A DNA stretch of 64,000 bases. Origin: Paracentrotus lividus (taxonomy: Eukaryota > Echinodermata > Echinoidea > Camarodonta > Echinidae). The notes under the pieces are model-generated. The model worked only from the letters and a program-made list of their open reading frames with translations. It was not told where the DNA came from and did not search any database. Both the position numbers and the translations under genes were made by a program. Each line of letters starts with the position of its first letter. Positions within the stretch are counted from its first letter, which is position 1. The stretch spans positions 30,734,938 to 30,798,937 of the forward strand of contig CALNVZ010003426.1 in NCBI GenBank assembly GCA_940671915.1, written 5' to 3'. Positions 26,901-41,900 of this stretch are shown here, piece after piece.

Positions 26901-29900
26901 TAGTTTCAAAGAATATTTGAGCAACTAAATCGCCGGACTACGATAATTCATACTTCTTTGGCCGTGGAAAACTCGTAAACAATATTGAGCTTTTACAGAG
27001 TTGAGTAAAAAAAAAAAACATGCACCATTATATTCAAACTATACATTCAGATTGGAAAGGTTCCCTTTTCCAACAAAATACTCGTAAAATAATATTAACA
27101 AATGTTAATAAATAAGACAAATAAACATATAATATTATGAATAGCTGTTTAAACAGAGTCTGAACCGGCCAGATATGGTGTCAGATTTTTGTTTGGACCG
27201 TGGGAATTTTTTGTAAACAATGCATTCAGGACGTGAAGTCAGAAATAAGAAAAAGAGAGGAGGCGAACGGCATTACTTGAAGTAGTAGGCCCTATCAGGG
27301 AAATTGTTCTGTTGGACACATTTATATAGGCATCTTTTCCTTCTGAACATCTCATGCTAATTAAAAAAAATTGTCTCCAAAAATGAACGTAAATATTTAT
27401 TACGAATTTAGAATCTAAAAAAGATCTTTTTCTTTTAAGTTCAAACATAATGGCGGTATTCTCGAGCGTGACTAAAGTTAGTAGGCCTACTAAATACGTA
27501 TTTAGTTACCTTGCTATTCACAAGGGTACTAACTCAAGTTGAGATAGTCAGGGTGATTAGATACGTCATCAGCTCCTAACTTTAGTAGGGTACTAAGTTA
27601 GTTTATACTTTCGTGAATACGGCCAATATTTTGAATTATTAAAGTTCAAGAGACTGACACCGAAATTAATCACCAAATTTCAAATTTGAAAATAATTTAT
27701 CATTATAACAATAATAAATCGGATTCTTTATGTCTTTCAAAATATGAATAATAAAAACAATGACAAAGGGATCAGAATCCATGATCTACAAAATCTGCAC
27801 ATATCAATGTCATAAAAAAAATCATGTTAATAAATACAATGTAATTATATCAAGTACTTCGGTCTACAGGATGTAAAGGCATCAAACTGCTGTGTTCAAA
27901 CATAATTATATGAGCTTAGCCTGGTTTCTTCTAGATTATTGTTCTATTTATTTTTTTCATCGACAGAGAAAGAGTGGGAAGAGAAAGAGTGCTGTACAGA
28001 GAGAGAGAAGAGAGAGAGAGAAGAGAGGGGGGGGAGGGGATGAGTTCAAGTTCAATTTATCTAACAAAAGAACTAACAGTACAAACGTAAGTCAGTGATC
28101 AGACATATAAATACATGATATGAAGCAAAGCTTGTGAGTGGGGCCTACCACTATTAAAGTGGAATATAAATATGAAAGAAAATTTGTCGATCGAGCAGTC
28201 GTTTTTTCCCTCAAAACAGAGATTGATGTGTGATGATTTGCACATACAAACAAGCACTGATAAATATAAACCACCATAAATTCTGATGATGAAATGTGTC
28301 ATGCATGAACTGATGAGTGAAATGATGAATTCAGGGGCCGTGCGAGCGTTTTTCAAAGTGGAGGGGCTTGGCAACAAGTGGGGGGGGGGGGGCTGAACAG
28401 GCTAAATTAAAATGTAAGGTCATTTTTTTTTGCGTTTTGTAACGTTTGTGACAAAGTGGGGGGGTGCTGAAGGCCCACCCCCCCCCCCCCAGCCCCCGGT
28501 CCGCGGCCCATGTGAATTACATGGTGACAGTACCGTTGTGTTCTCCTTTCCCTTGGAAGACGATCTCAGGAAATGACGCTTGTTGTATTTTCATAGCTTT
28601 TTGGCCAAATTTGTTTATATACTTCATTTTTCATCATCATCGTCGTTTTTACATTATCAATTTTCAAGTTTTAGCTTATATATACCACGCATCATTAACA
28701 TATTTTATTATCCTTATCTGTCAACAAATCGTAATTTTCATCACTATCACCATCATCATCGTTGTCGTCATTACCAAATATCAAGATATATCGTCTTTAC
28801 CACGCATCATTATCATATGTTATTATTCATGTTAATGAACAATCATCATCCTCATAGTAGTATTTTTTTTTTAATCACTTCAATCATAATCATTATCAAA
28901 GTCGTCATTAGCAATATAAATTTATTGTAATATCCACGCACGCTTCAAAATATACATCATCAAATTACAAACATCATCGTCATCATCGCTATCATTTTTT
29001 ATTTGTATAATATCACTGCCACTTGTCAAAAATCATCCATCATTAATCAAAACAAATTAAATTTAAGAAACATTAAAAAAAAGGTAAGTGAATACAGTAC
29101 AGTACCACCCATGGACAAGTCTGCTTGCAAGATTACAAGCCAATTCCAAGACGATTAACCAAGTAGGTTATTTTCATTATCCCGTTATAAGTATTGTGGA
29201 GTAAAACTCCATGACTATACTAAAAAATCACTGGCGGGGCGTTATTTAGCCAAATTATTTTGAGTATTGTTTCATGTATTAAAGGGGAATCACCCTGGAA
29301 TTTTATTTGGTCTTAAAAAATGAAGAAAATAATAGAAAAATAGTAGTGAAGAGTTTGAAGAAAAATCGACCAAAAATAAGCGAAGTTATGAATATGTAAG
29401 GTTTTGATTCTGCTGACGTCACGTGCGAGCAGCTCTCTCCCATTTGGTTGTGTATGTAAATTCCATAAATTTGTCTGTATTGTCATGCTCGTGATAAAGG
29501 AATGGACAGTCAATTTGAATTATAGTACATTGTATATGAACCATAACTGTTATGATGTGAGTCTGTCGACCACACAGGGTGACATATATTATTTCTTCTG
29601 CGAAAAAAATGACATTTTATGGAATTTACACTACATAACACATAGGAGATCTGCTCGCATGTGACGTACAGAATCAAACTTTGAATATTCATAACTTCAT
29701 CATATTTTGGTCGATTTTCCCCAAACCTTCACTCATATTTTCTTTTATTTTTCTGCATTTTTTAAGACCAATAAATTCCAGGGTGAACTTCCCCTTTAAT
29801 ACAGCGTAAGTGAACATTTTTAAACTGCAAAACGAAATAAAAGTTGCTATTACAAGTAAGTCCTGAATTCTCTGGTGAATCCATGCAACAAAGTATGCAT

Positions 29901-32900
29901 TTATACGCATGTTAGATAATAACTTAGAGGTCCATTAAAATGTGCATCGACAATTTTATTATAAGGATGTTGCAGGAGTTCCTATTTTGATATAAACCAG
30001 ACCAGATTCCCAACACCCCTTCTTCTGAAAATATATGCCCGCGACAACGGTTGGACTTGTCCATGACCTAATTGTTTTGATCTGGTCGGTCACGCGGATA
30101 TCATATATCAAAACACAACGGTGTTTGTCATAGTAACAAAAGCTGCTTGAATTAATTCAAGGCAGAAGTGACATGGAAAGCATCACTATTGCTTATAATC
30201 TTTCCTGATGATTTTGTCAAATGCGGGTATAGGCATGATAAGTTCTTTTAAAGCTGGGCCCTTTCTTCATTTTTGATTTGTTTAACTTCCAAGAAAGATA
30301 GATCAGGGTGTGGTGTTATATGATATTGCGTGCAGGCCCGTGTATACCCAGGAGGTACCTCCTGGTTATACCGTTACGATTGTACAAAAGAAAAGAAAGT
30401 TGTTCAACTTGTAAAAAAGAAAAGGGTTATTTACGTAGTCCTATTAATACTGTTTTATTATTCGTGAACAACAACCAACTCAAAAAAAAAATTGATGTAG
30501 GACAGATAGTGAATTTTTTTTTTGAATTCTTTTATTTGTATTTATTTTTGTTTATTTTTCTTATATTTACGAGTGCCCTTGTTCTTGTCCGTCTTACCTA
30601 TTTTCTCTTCTCTTTTTTCTTGTGTCTTGATTAAAATGAATATAACCTGTGATAGAAGCGATCAAAAAATTATGCGACACGCTCAGCTTCCCTTTCTCTT
30701 TCTTTCTTTCTCTCTCTCTCTCGTCTCTCTCTCTCTCGTCATTCATCATTTCCGTCATTACCAATTTCAACTTTCATCGTAGGCCTATTACCGTTCCATC
30801 AACACCATTATATTTTTCATCAACATCAACAACATATTCATGCAACAACGTTCATCGTCATCTTTTTTTTTTATCACTTCCACTTTTCATCAACATCATT
30901 CATGAATAAAAAAATATCTAATCATTGTCATCACATGATATTGAAAAGAAATTTGTACTCTTAAGTTTGGAGATTTTCTTTTCTTCCCAAGTTAAGTTTA
31001 TACACCGATTCCTCTTCTCGTAGACACATGCCAGGAATTCTTGTTCTTTTGTGTCCAACATTTACAAAACGTTGTTAAATTACAGAACGCTCCAGATAAA
31101 AATAAGCAAGGTCGTTGACCACTACTCCAGCATGTGTAATTTACACTTTAAAGAGATGCCGGATAACTTTGTTTTGTATCTGGTATTACGGTAGGCTGCG
31201 CGGATATATAATCATCACGACGCGTAGACATTGTCATTAGAAGACGAAAGCAGCATGACTGTTGTTTTACCATAGAAATTACGTCTATATGGTTTTACTG
31301 AGTTATTAAATTAAATTACATTAAAAGGGGGCATTTTAGGAGAAAATCAACGCGAAGGCGGGGTGGGGGAGGGGTTTAGAGACTGTCACTCGATTATAAT
31401 ACAAGGATAATATTTATAATGAGAAACAACAATGACAAAACAAATCATATTTTTATAGTCACAAACCATTTTTTGTCAAGTTCGTTGCGCTCATTTACAT
31501 CACTCTGGACACTGATACGCACATACAAAACTTTTTGTCAATAACCCATAAAATGAGTAGTGTTTTCTCAGATCGTTAGATTACGACTGCCCACCTTGAA
31601 GATTATTTTTAATCCTCTTTTCCGATTCATGTTACGTGCCTGATGTTTGTTTGTTTGTTTTTTTTTTTCTTACTTGAATTATTGTTGTTGAACGTAATTG
31701 AGGAAATTTTATCAAAGAAGGACGCCAACCAATATGGAGGTGCCGCGACCGAGGCCTTCCCGTCCCTTGTCTTACTTTCGCCTGATCGACAAACTGGAAA
31801 TTTTATTCTTGCTTGTTGCACTAGTGATGGGAATACTATTTTGTTGCCAATCAATATCAGGGTGGTTGTCTGGGCGTCTTATAAATCAAACATCACGCGA
31901 GGGCCGGGTGGGCTTGTTCGAATAGACCTTCGTGGGCAAGGGAAAAGAAGGATCCACGTGGTGTACCGCTATATACAGGTAGGGCAATATTTTTTATTAG
32001 TGTTACTGAGAATTCGGTATTATGATATAATTAAAGGAAAGAAAGGTTTGATAAAGGAGATAATAGTGATCTTGCTTTTGACGCAAAGACCGTCTTGTAA
32101 ATTGAATGTTGAATTGGTATTGTTTGAGGGTTTTTTTTTGGGGGGGGGGGGGGGGATTTCGTTTATACATTTTTGTTGATGCACTTAGGCCTAATAGTTC
32201 CTGAAAATCTCTGATTTCAACATCTCGATTCAAAATTCTTGTAAATCATATAATTGTTTTAGGATTCAAAACAAGATTAAAGCATGGAAATACATTTTTA
32301 ATTGCCTACTAAAATAAATATCTCAAATAGGAGATTGAAGGCATAGGCGATCGTAGCTTTATCTAATTTCAATTTGATCTTTTCCTTTTGGAAACTGAAG
32401 AACGAGATGAAGGACGGTATAATTTAAGCTTGGTTTCTCCATATGTAATAAGTACGGTATTGTATGTAATCGTTGGTGGGAATTAAGTAATTCTGGCATA
32501 TGCGAGGCCGAGGGCGAAGGGAGTTTGAAGCGACGTACTTGTTGAATGCATTGTATACGCAACAATGTCTGAATATCTCCCTCTTGTAATTTATTTTATC
32601 GTGCCGTTTTGTTTTTGATTGTTTGTTTGTTTTCTTTCTCTCTTCTTGTCCCGTAACCCAAGCCGCCCCCCTCCTATATACAACGCTCAAAGCACTAACA
32701 TTTTTGTGGTTGCCCTGTCGGGCAACCAGATGTCCATTTCCCGCCAAATTTGGTTGCCCGAATGAAAAATCTGGTTGCCCGAAAAAAAAACCCATTAAAA
32801 TCAAAGATCTTTGTTTGAGTCACCAATCACACATAAACAGCTCATTATCATGGTTATGGCTCATTTTTTCTGGTTTGTGGTTTCATTAGTGTAGGTTCAT

Positions 32901-35900
32901 AATAATAAATCATTAATCCATTAAACACAAAGACAAAGTACTAAAAACACCATAATCATTGGGGTATACGCCGCATATTTTTGCACATTAACAAAAAGTC
33001 AAAAGTTAAGCGTGCAGTATTGAGATAAAGGCTTGGGATCAACGCGTCGCAAAGACTTTTTCTAGATCTAGTTCTAACAAATTTTGTCAAAATATGAAGA
33101 GTGAAATCACACTACATACCTTTTATCAAGGTCCAAGTTACTGGAAATGCTCGGAAGAAGTAATTCATAAGGTTTTTTTTTCAGGTTAAAACATCGTATT
33201 TTGATGTTAATTGACCGCATGACAAATGTGCAACAATACCAGGTGAGGGTATTTAAATGCCCGAAGCACGGCCTAGTTCACTAGCCACGCACGGGTGGTC
33301 ATGATGATCAAAACAGAATGCACAATTCACCTCAAATTCACAACAAATTATGCATCAAACATAACAATCACACAAGAAATATTAACCCTAGAATATACTT
33401 CCTGAGAAACCAGGTTCAGACAGCTCCAAAATAAAGCATAAACCTCTGATAAGAGCAGCTTTGCTGCAGTTTTCAAATTGAAAATAGATCGTCGCAATCG
33501 CATTGCTATATTGCGCAATGATCATTGACACTGCAATGTTGTAGTCTACTGCATGCAGAACCCTGTAATATGTAGTGTTAGAAAATAGAGTCCCGATGTA
33601 TTTTCCTGTTGATCCTTTCTTTAATCTTCATTTCAGCGCAATGGTTTTGTTGTTTCTCATGTAAAACAAGATTATTTGGAAAGAAATTACTTCAATAATT
33701 TCTTGATTAATTTTTTTATTATTTTTTAAATAAATTATAAATTTATTTTTTTTTAATCTTTTTTTTTTTTTTTTTTTTTTTTTTTTATTTTTTTGGCGGG
33801 GGTCCATTACTTTATTTCTTATCATTTACTAAATTTTTCCCCCTCTTTTTTCAATCATTATTTCTCTTGAAACACGCATTTTATGAATACAATTTTCTCC
33901 ATCAGACTCATGATGTTTTCTGACAAGTGGTATTGATCTCAAGACTAATACCCAGTCAACAGAGTGGAATGCAAAATTACCCGATACTGGCTTGATTGCT
34001 CCAGCCATTAACAAACTTTGCTGCTTCATCAAATATGATCCAAACTTTATTCTTCCGTCTCATTCTTATACTAGTTATCATGTTCTTGACCATCAACTTT
34101 ATATCTCTACCCCCCTCCCTCTCCCAGATTCTCTCTCTCTCTCTTCTCTCTCTTTCTTTTTACATCTCAACACACATCACTTCAAAATGCGCACATTTTA
34201 TTGCAAAACACACATCCACTACACATGTACATTTACGTAGCATACATAGTTTACATGCACACTCAATGCAGTTACGTTTAGTCTGGGTGTGTACTATGGT
34301 GGGGAGCGTGATGCGCGCCAAAGCACATCATGACGTTCCAACAATCGGCAGACGCTGAAAGAAAACACGTCGGGTAGCAGCGGCGGGATGATTCACAGGT
34401 CACTGCAGCGGTTTGTGGAAATTAATTTTTCCTCAGTCTCTTTTGAAAGATGGAAAAATACATTCTGCAGTCATCCCGCCGCGAAGCCCGTTCTACCCGC
34501 GGCGGGTTGGAGGTGATAATAAGTTTGGCTGTCCTTAATACAATGTAGTTGCTATGTCAGGTTAGAACAAAGCAATTAGAAATGAAGTCCCCTGATGCTG
34601 AATACTGTTATTGTGAGAATATTTGCGAAATTAATTTTCGCGGATTTCACGCAAAGATCGGCAGGCGCGAATTAAAACCCGCGAATATAATGGCTTACTT
34701 TCTTATGCATGTACATGTATCAATTGGGTTCAATTGCACGCTTTGAAACATGCAGTCCGAATTTAAGAACCTGTGCATGTGTTTTGAGGCCACTCGTTGA
34801 AAAAAATTAATCTCAGGAATATAACAACGAATAATGCACAATGTACATCTACATGTACATACCCCACAGGTGCCGGTAATCGACAACAGTTCATGTAGGC
34901 CTACACATAATCTGCCATTCACATTTTATTCCTCAAATTGGCAACAGCAATATTTTTATTCTAATGCTACATGCTTCTAATTATATGTGATGTCTTTGAA
35001 ACCAACACACATGGTTAGGAACTTCAATGACTCTTTTTTTTTTTTTATTGCCAATTTTGATGAAACATTGTGATCTTCAATTTCCCAATGTGTTGCCAAT
35101 TTAGGGATTTTAAAGATTATTCTTATTAATAAAATTCCTGGCATCAAATGCAGTATGGTTAAGCAAGAACAATGGGCACAATGTACATGTATGCAGAATA
35201 TTTTTCTCTTTCTACTACTAATAATAATAATAATAATACTAATCATTTATATAGCGCCTTTTCTTTAAAAAGATAAAAAGCGCTCTGATAGCCTAGGAGT
35301 ATTTTTTAGAGCTCTGAAACAAAAGTTATTGACCCAACCCACAAAATGTGGGACAATGACGCGAATGGGTTAACAAAATTCATGAATATTTCATGAGGGA
35401 GCCAAAAAGAAGCCACCTTGATTAGGGTTTCAAGGACATGAAGATGGGATTTCAAATAAAGAAATAGAGTAAAGAAAATCAGTAAACATATAAATTAATA
35501 GAATAGAGAAAAGATAAATCTGTATTCACTGTAGACATAAGTACCCTGTTTAAATTTCTACATTGTAGGGTTTTTTTTTTTTTGGGGGGGGGGATTGAAA
35601 TTTGAGGGCTCACACATTTAGAATGGAGCCATGGACTTGACATGTTCATGTACATGTAATTCAGACAAAATTGGAGGGAAAAATATTAAGAACTATCATA
35701 CTAATGTACTATAAAAGAGGGGGAATGAAAATACAATGCATAAAGAAAAGGGTAGAAAGAAGAGGAAGATAGCAAAAGAGAAAAATATGAGAAACCTGTG
35801 AGGCAGAAATCAGAGCACACTCTCTATACGCTCCAAATGATGAAATACCAGTAGCTCCTGAAGGGCTAAACAGATTGTCTTGTAATGGTGTCCTATTTCA

Positions 35901-38900
35901 CAACAACACTCTCATTATGTTGGTCCAATTCACATGCAGTAAAACCAAGACGAGAGGCCCTATCAGAATATAATGCTAGGATTTGCAGCAAATTGGATTT
36001 CTAACATTTCATTCTTATTTTTAAAGTGTGAAGTGGATCATATTTTCCCCACCTCATTAAATGGGTGATTATCTGAACTAGGCTTTAGACTGTTTTTTTA
36101 CAATGGATCCTAAATGCTGTCAGATCTCATAGACAAAAAAAAAAAAGTCTCAATGCTCTGTTCATTATGATAATTTCAATATTAGCAGAGACATGTTCTA
36201 ATTAACAATATTTCACTGATGGGCATAATTTACCAAGTAAGGCTCTTGATTTACAACAAATGTAGTAAAGTACATGTACATGTACAGTATACAAAGGGAT
36301 TCTCCTGATATCAACTTGGTTTGAATAAAAAATGTTTCCACATACATGTAACATTCACCTCATTGGCAGAGGGGGAGCTATGGAAATTCAAAGGGAAACA
36401 TCATGAAAGCCTTCAATAACATGCATTTTAAAACTAAAATACAACATAGTTCTATACCAACGCTTCACTTTCTCATCAATACAACCAATATGTATTCTCT
36501 CTCTCTCTCGCTACGTCTCATTTCAAAATCCCATGATCCTTTCCAAGTACAGGCCAGCTTTTATATTGCATCATCCATCAGTAGATAAAGCATTCATTGA
36601 TTTCTTGGAAGCTGGTGCCCGTTTCTTGAAACCGTCAGTCTCAGTTCTTGGACAACCCATAGGGACACATATTGTGGAATTAACACACGTTTCAATGCGA
36701 TGTCAATGAACTTAGACTTATAATGAGTTTCGAGAAACGGGCCCCTGGCTACTTCAAGATATGAATGCATTGAAACAGTCATCTGGGATGCATTTCACAA
36801 AACTATACAAGTTCACTAACAACCCATCGCAGTGTGCATCAATTCATCATTGCTAGGATGTTGCAACCATCTCGTATTTTGGTGGAAATCATCTTTTTTT
36901 ATTAATCTCCAGGTAATCAGTGAAGTTATATGTGCTGATCAATCCCAGGTCTTTTACCCCAAAATGACGCCACCAGTGTCTCAAAAAAAAAAGGCAATCA
37001 CAAACATGTAGCTTGTTGGCCATAATTTTTTTGTTCTTGTGAACATTTGATAATTTTGAGATATGGGTTTAACAGCCAGCAAAGGTTACATAAATGTTAA
37101 AATGTGAGAGCCAAAAGGATAAACTTGTTGTGTACACCGCTGTTGGCTTTCAGTCGATAATTATATATAGATTTCATCTAGTTTATTTGGAATCAGAATT
37201 CTGAACTCCATATTATGGAGTCTGCGCTTGCAGACTATTATACTTAGCAGTGCAAAAAGTAAAAGTGCTCTCAAAACTCTGACCTGAAACCAAGCTCAGG
37301 GTCAATAGTTTCTCTTCCATCATTGCCAACCTAAATATACCAAACAAATGCAGGTGGCAAACTAGCAATTCAAATCATAAGAGCTAGATGGGTAAGTTAA
37401 CTGTGAAAGTGGCGAAAGTGCGGTACCTAGGGTCCGGGGGAGAAGTAGGCAATTTATCAACCGAAGGCCATTACGGGGGATTCTTGCTCGCAACACAACA
37501 TGATAATTTGATTTGCTTTGTTGGGGAAGAACACAGATAGTGAAAACAACATGTCCAATGTGATACCTTGCATCTAAGCTTTTATTTCATTATTCATGCT
37601 CCCTTTCAAGGTATTAAGCCGAATTGATCAACAGGTTTCTAACAATAGTAACATGATGGAGAGGTTTCCTATCGCCTCAGGTGACTTCAACAAAAACTAA
37701 TTGGCCTACAATGTACTCACAGAATGGTACATTTTAGATACAATTCATTAAAAAGGAAGGGATTTGTAGAGAGTGATATCAGAGAGAAGAGATATAGATG
37801 GAGAAGAGCGGAGATATGTACGAAAGAGGTAGGCCAAGAATGTAGGTGCCTAGAACAGATATTGAATAATTTAATACTTTAATATTTATAGCACTTCATA
37901 TCAAAGGGCCTATACTGGCAGAGACTCATGGGACAAAACAGGAGGTCCATGCCACGTCTCCAGCAGTCAATCCCAACACGTGTATTAAACTATTGGAACA
38001 ATTCAATTCAAAAGGCAAATATCACAAAATATATGATCCAAGTATTCTAATGCACATGTAATGTAAAGATGGAAAAGGGAGAGGAAATGAATGAAAAATA
38101 TTGATACAAAATTTTACCATTAAAAAAAAAAAACAAATTAGGTAAAATAATAAGCAATTGTATAGCATTTATCAAAAGATAGACAGAAATTGGAAAGGAA
38201 TAATAGAATGACGACATGATAGACAGAAGAAGGAATATTAAGAATGAATGATAGCAAGATGAATAAGCCATAGCAATCCTGCTCTTCAAATCTTTAATAT
38301 CAAACCCTTGAAGAGGCTGTAAATGTGCTGGTAATTCTACACAAGAGCTCTCGGCATCATGGAAGCGATTTCATATGAAGGAAAGGCCTTTTTGTCGCTT
38401 CCTATTCCGATAGGATGAAATCGATTCAGCTTTGAAGCCCTTCAGACTGAGCCAAGCTTTATGAATCCTGGCCACATAAAAGCTGTGAAATCTTGTGAGC
38501 CGTAATTCTCGCAATAGTTCTCTTATCTTGCAGATTAATGCACTGTATGATTTGACATTTGCTGGAGTGGATATTGCATTCATATTGTAATATTCATTGC
38601 CAAGCTTACATTTTTGTTAGGAATGAATTTAGATCATCTCCAATACAGTTTGCAGAAATATTTCATAAATTGTTGAGGTCCCTTTGAATGTAATGTAACC
38701 CCAATCTCTAAACCTTTTGCTATTTGAGAATGTTGCTCTGAAGTTACAACAATGTACATGTATAATTATATTAAATTTAATATAATTGCCAACATGTCTA
38801 AAAACATTACATGAACTTTTATAGTTCTTTGTCCAAAAAGTGTCTTCCGACCAGTTTTCCTTCAAGTGTGACATGTTTAAATATTTGGTGAGTTCTAAGG

Positions 38901-41900
38901 AACCTTCACATCATTTGCATTATCGACTGTCACTTCAAGAAAGTGAAGCTTCAGAATGTTGTAGTGAGAAAATCTGATTGACTCTCTATTTGAATTGTGA
39001 AACCTCTTCAGAACCTGAGTGAAAGCTGTATCTGCTTGCAACATCCAATTCCTCTTCCCATATCATATGCTAGACCTTAATACAGCCCCAGGGCTAGTGT
39101 AACTCAAATACAAGGTACCTCCTTTCTGTCATCTCCCAGTTTCAATCTTACCTTGCATTCAGACACAAAATATCATTGTACATGGACCGGCACACATTGT
39201 AACCCAGGAACGTGATAAAAAGAAAAAGTAAAAATGTGCATACAGTTGTGTATGTCCATATGTAGGGGTTCAGAGGGCCGCCTACATCTACATGTAGATG
39301 TAGATGTAGTTTCGCTGGAGAGGTAGACGCGTGAAGCCACTGGTCGGGGTCAGGTGGCAAAGCCCCTCAAAGCCCCTATAAAAATTTTACTATTTCATTT
39401 TGCATAAAGTTCAAATGAAATTCTTAAAAGATTTTATTTTTGAAAGAAAAAGGAAGTAAATTTCAAATAAAAACAAAGCGGAATTTCAAATGGCAGGATA
39501 TCACTCCTGATTACTCTATTAAAAATTTATTGGTACAGTAGATGTCTGAACAGTCAGATCATTCCAGGCTCCCTTACTTTCTGAGCCCACATATCACAGC
39601 ACCACTAATGCACAATGTACATACTTAGCCCTTTTTCCAGAGACAGTCTATTTGGACGTCAATTTCGTTTCCATAGCAATGGCCTAATGGATAGCCTATT
39701 TTCCTAACATTTTCCAGGCGAAATTCCCATCAAAACAGGGTGAGAGCCTGCCGCACGATTGAGATCAATTCTATTATGGAATCGTATTTGTATTGAAAGA
39801 CATGAATCCATCCATGACTCCATGATATCTAGATTTGCTGGCATTAAGTGTATTTTACAGAGAAAAACATATCCAACCCACTTTCACAAAACCCTTAACC
39901 CAGTTCCAACATGATATCTCTGTCGCTTTACTTAAGCTCATATAACATCACCAAATCTGATAAGTTTGTAATTACATCCAAACCAACTCCAAATTGAGAA
40001 AATCTTCACCAGGGTAATCAGAACATTGGTGTGAATGTGTATAACATGTGTACCTGTAGAAGAAGCAGACTTTTATACATGTACATACTTTAAAGCAACT
40101 ATACATTAAAAGAAAATCATCCAAATTTAGCTGAAATATAAACTCAATGGCCCGTATTCTGATAGCCTGGTTTAACTTAAACCTAGGTTAAGTGTAGTTT
40201 AACTCTAGTATGACTTTTAAATTAACCCCATGTTAAAAATTCTGTATTTTGATAGTGAATTTTAGCTGCCAAACTTCGCTATCGGAATACAAAATTTGTA
40301 ATCTTGGGTTAAATTAAAAAGTTAGACTAGAGTTTACCCTTAACCTAGGGTTAAGTTAAACCAGGCTATCAGAATACGGGCCAATTTGTTTATGATTGTT
40401 TACCTTTTTTAGTGAGGTGGTTCTGAACTTACAGCTCGAACCTGGGACATGTACATTGTCTCAGTAATTGGTATGTATTGGTATATTTTTCTGGCGATAA
40501 ACTACTCAATTTCTATCTAATGTGAACAGGGACTTAATTATTTTAGCATGCATTTTCAGGCACTCTGTGGGACCATTTGATTGATCACTTGAATAATGTG
40601 TGAGAAGGAAAAACAGATATAGCTTCTAGGTTTCCTATTCATTCGGTTCACAGTACCAAGAAGATTCAGAATCGCATAAATAATTACAGGTGATTTCTCT
40701 GCATCTAAAATGTGTAAGTAGAAAATCTATTAGGCAATGGACCTTACTGAATTATTTCAAATATAGAACTTTGGAATTTAAATAAATATATCATCCAAAT
40801 CATGTGAAATTGTCAACGAATCTTAATGTTCTTTGTTTATATTGGGGGAAAATGCCAATTTCTTACATGTAACCCCCCCCCCCCCTCCCCTCCCCCATAA
40901 ATAGTTATTCATCAGATCATAAAATATTCCATGCATGTCATTGTTTTGGTCATTCTCATGACATAAAATTAATTTCAGAGAGGCAGTCCATAACGCTGCT
41001 CTGAACTCGTAAATATTTTCATTAATTAAATCACAATGTCAAACTGTCTGTACAGATATCATTTGCAATAAATCAAATGAAATTAGGAAATCCATGAGCC
41101 TTAGAGCTTTAAAAAAATATCTCTGCATCCAGTTTTCTGCTACAAGGATTATCATACTGTCATACGTAAAATATTTGTTCATTCTTTACACTGGAATTGA
41201 GGAGAGCCAACAAGAGGACTTCTTTGGATCCACCCATTTCGGCATATATTTAGGCCCTATAGTCAACGTTGCCTAAATAAAAAGTTGAATCCGCAGTTTG
41301 TTTATAGTCAAATAATCACCCAAGTCAAAGATCTTTTCAGGCCATCTTCTCTTGTTTATATTCTATTGTTATTCATTGTTTTCCTTACAGTGGAAATTAA
41401 TATAAGTATCTTTAATACATGTACATGTACATGTAGCCTTCAAGGACATTTCATATCAATATAAAGATTACTGTAAAACATTTCCTCCTAGTTTTGGTAT
41501 GAAAACCAAGCATTATTCATGTACATGTAGGCTTTTTAGCACAATTTACTGTTTGCTCATAAAATGAATTGCAACCAACTATACATGTAGGCCTACATGT
41601 ACAAATTAATGTACATTGTACATGTGATGTAGGCATATAACTATATAGCAAAGACTATTTGAGCAACGATGAGCCAGCTCATGAAACCACATAGAACCAT
41701 GGGTGTATACACCAATGTATCATTCATCAGTCTTTGTTTACAGGAATGCCTGACTAATAGAGATTGGTCCAATAATGAACCAGTGAGGGCTCTTTGTTTA
41801 TTTTAGGTGTCCATGGGTTGTTTGCTCAATACCAAATTAATTCTGATATCAAAAGTACAGTATGAGACCCAAGGGTTTGATTGATAGTATCAAAATAATA

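Noticed and set aside
31643..32179. Plus-strand 178-codon frame
   Set aside because: Starts in a T-run, ends in a G-run, and overlaps a more protein-like frame in another phase. No recognisable domain.
34977..35246. Minus-strand 89-codon frame with Ile-rich start
   Set aside because: The start is encoded by an AAT microsatellite; the remainder is AT-rich intron.
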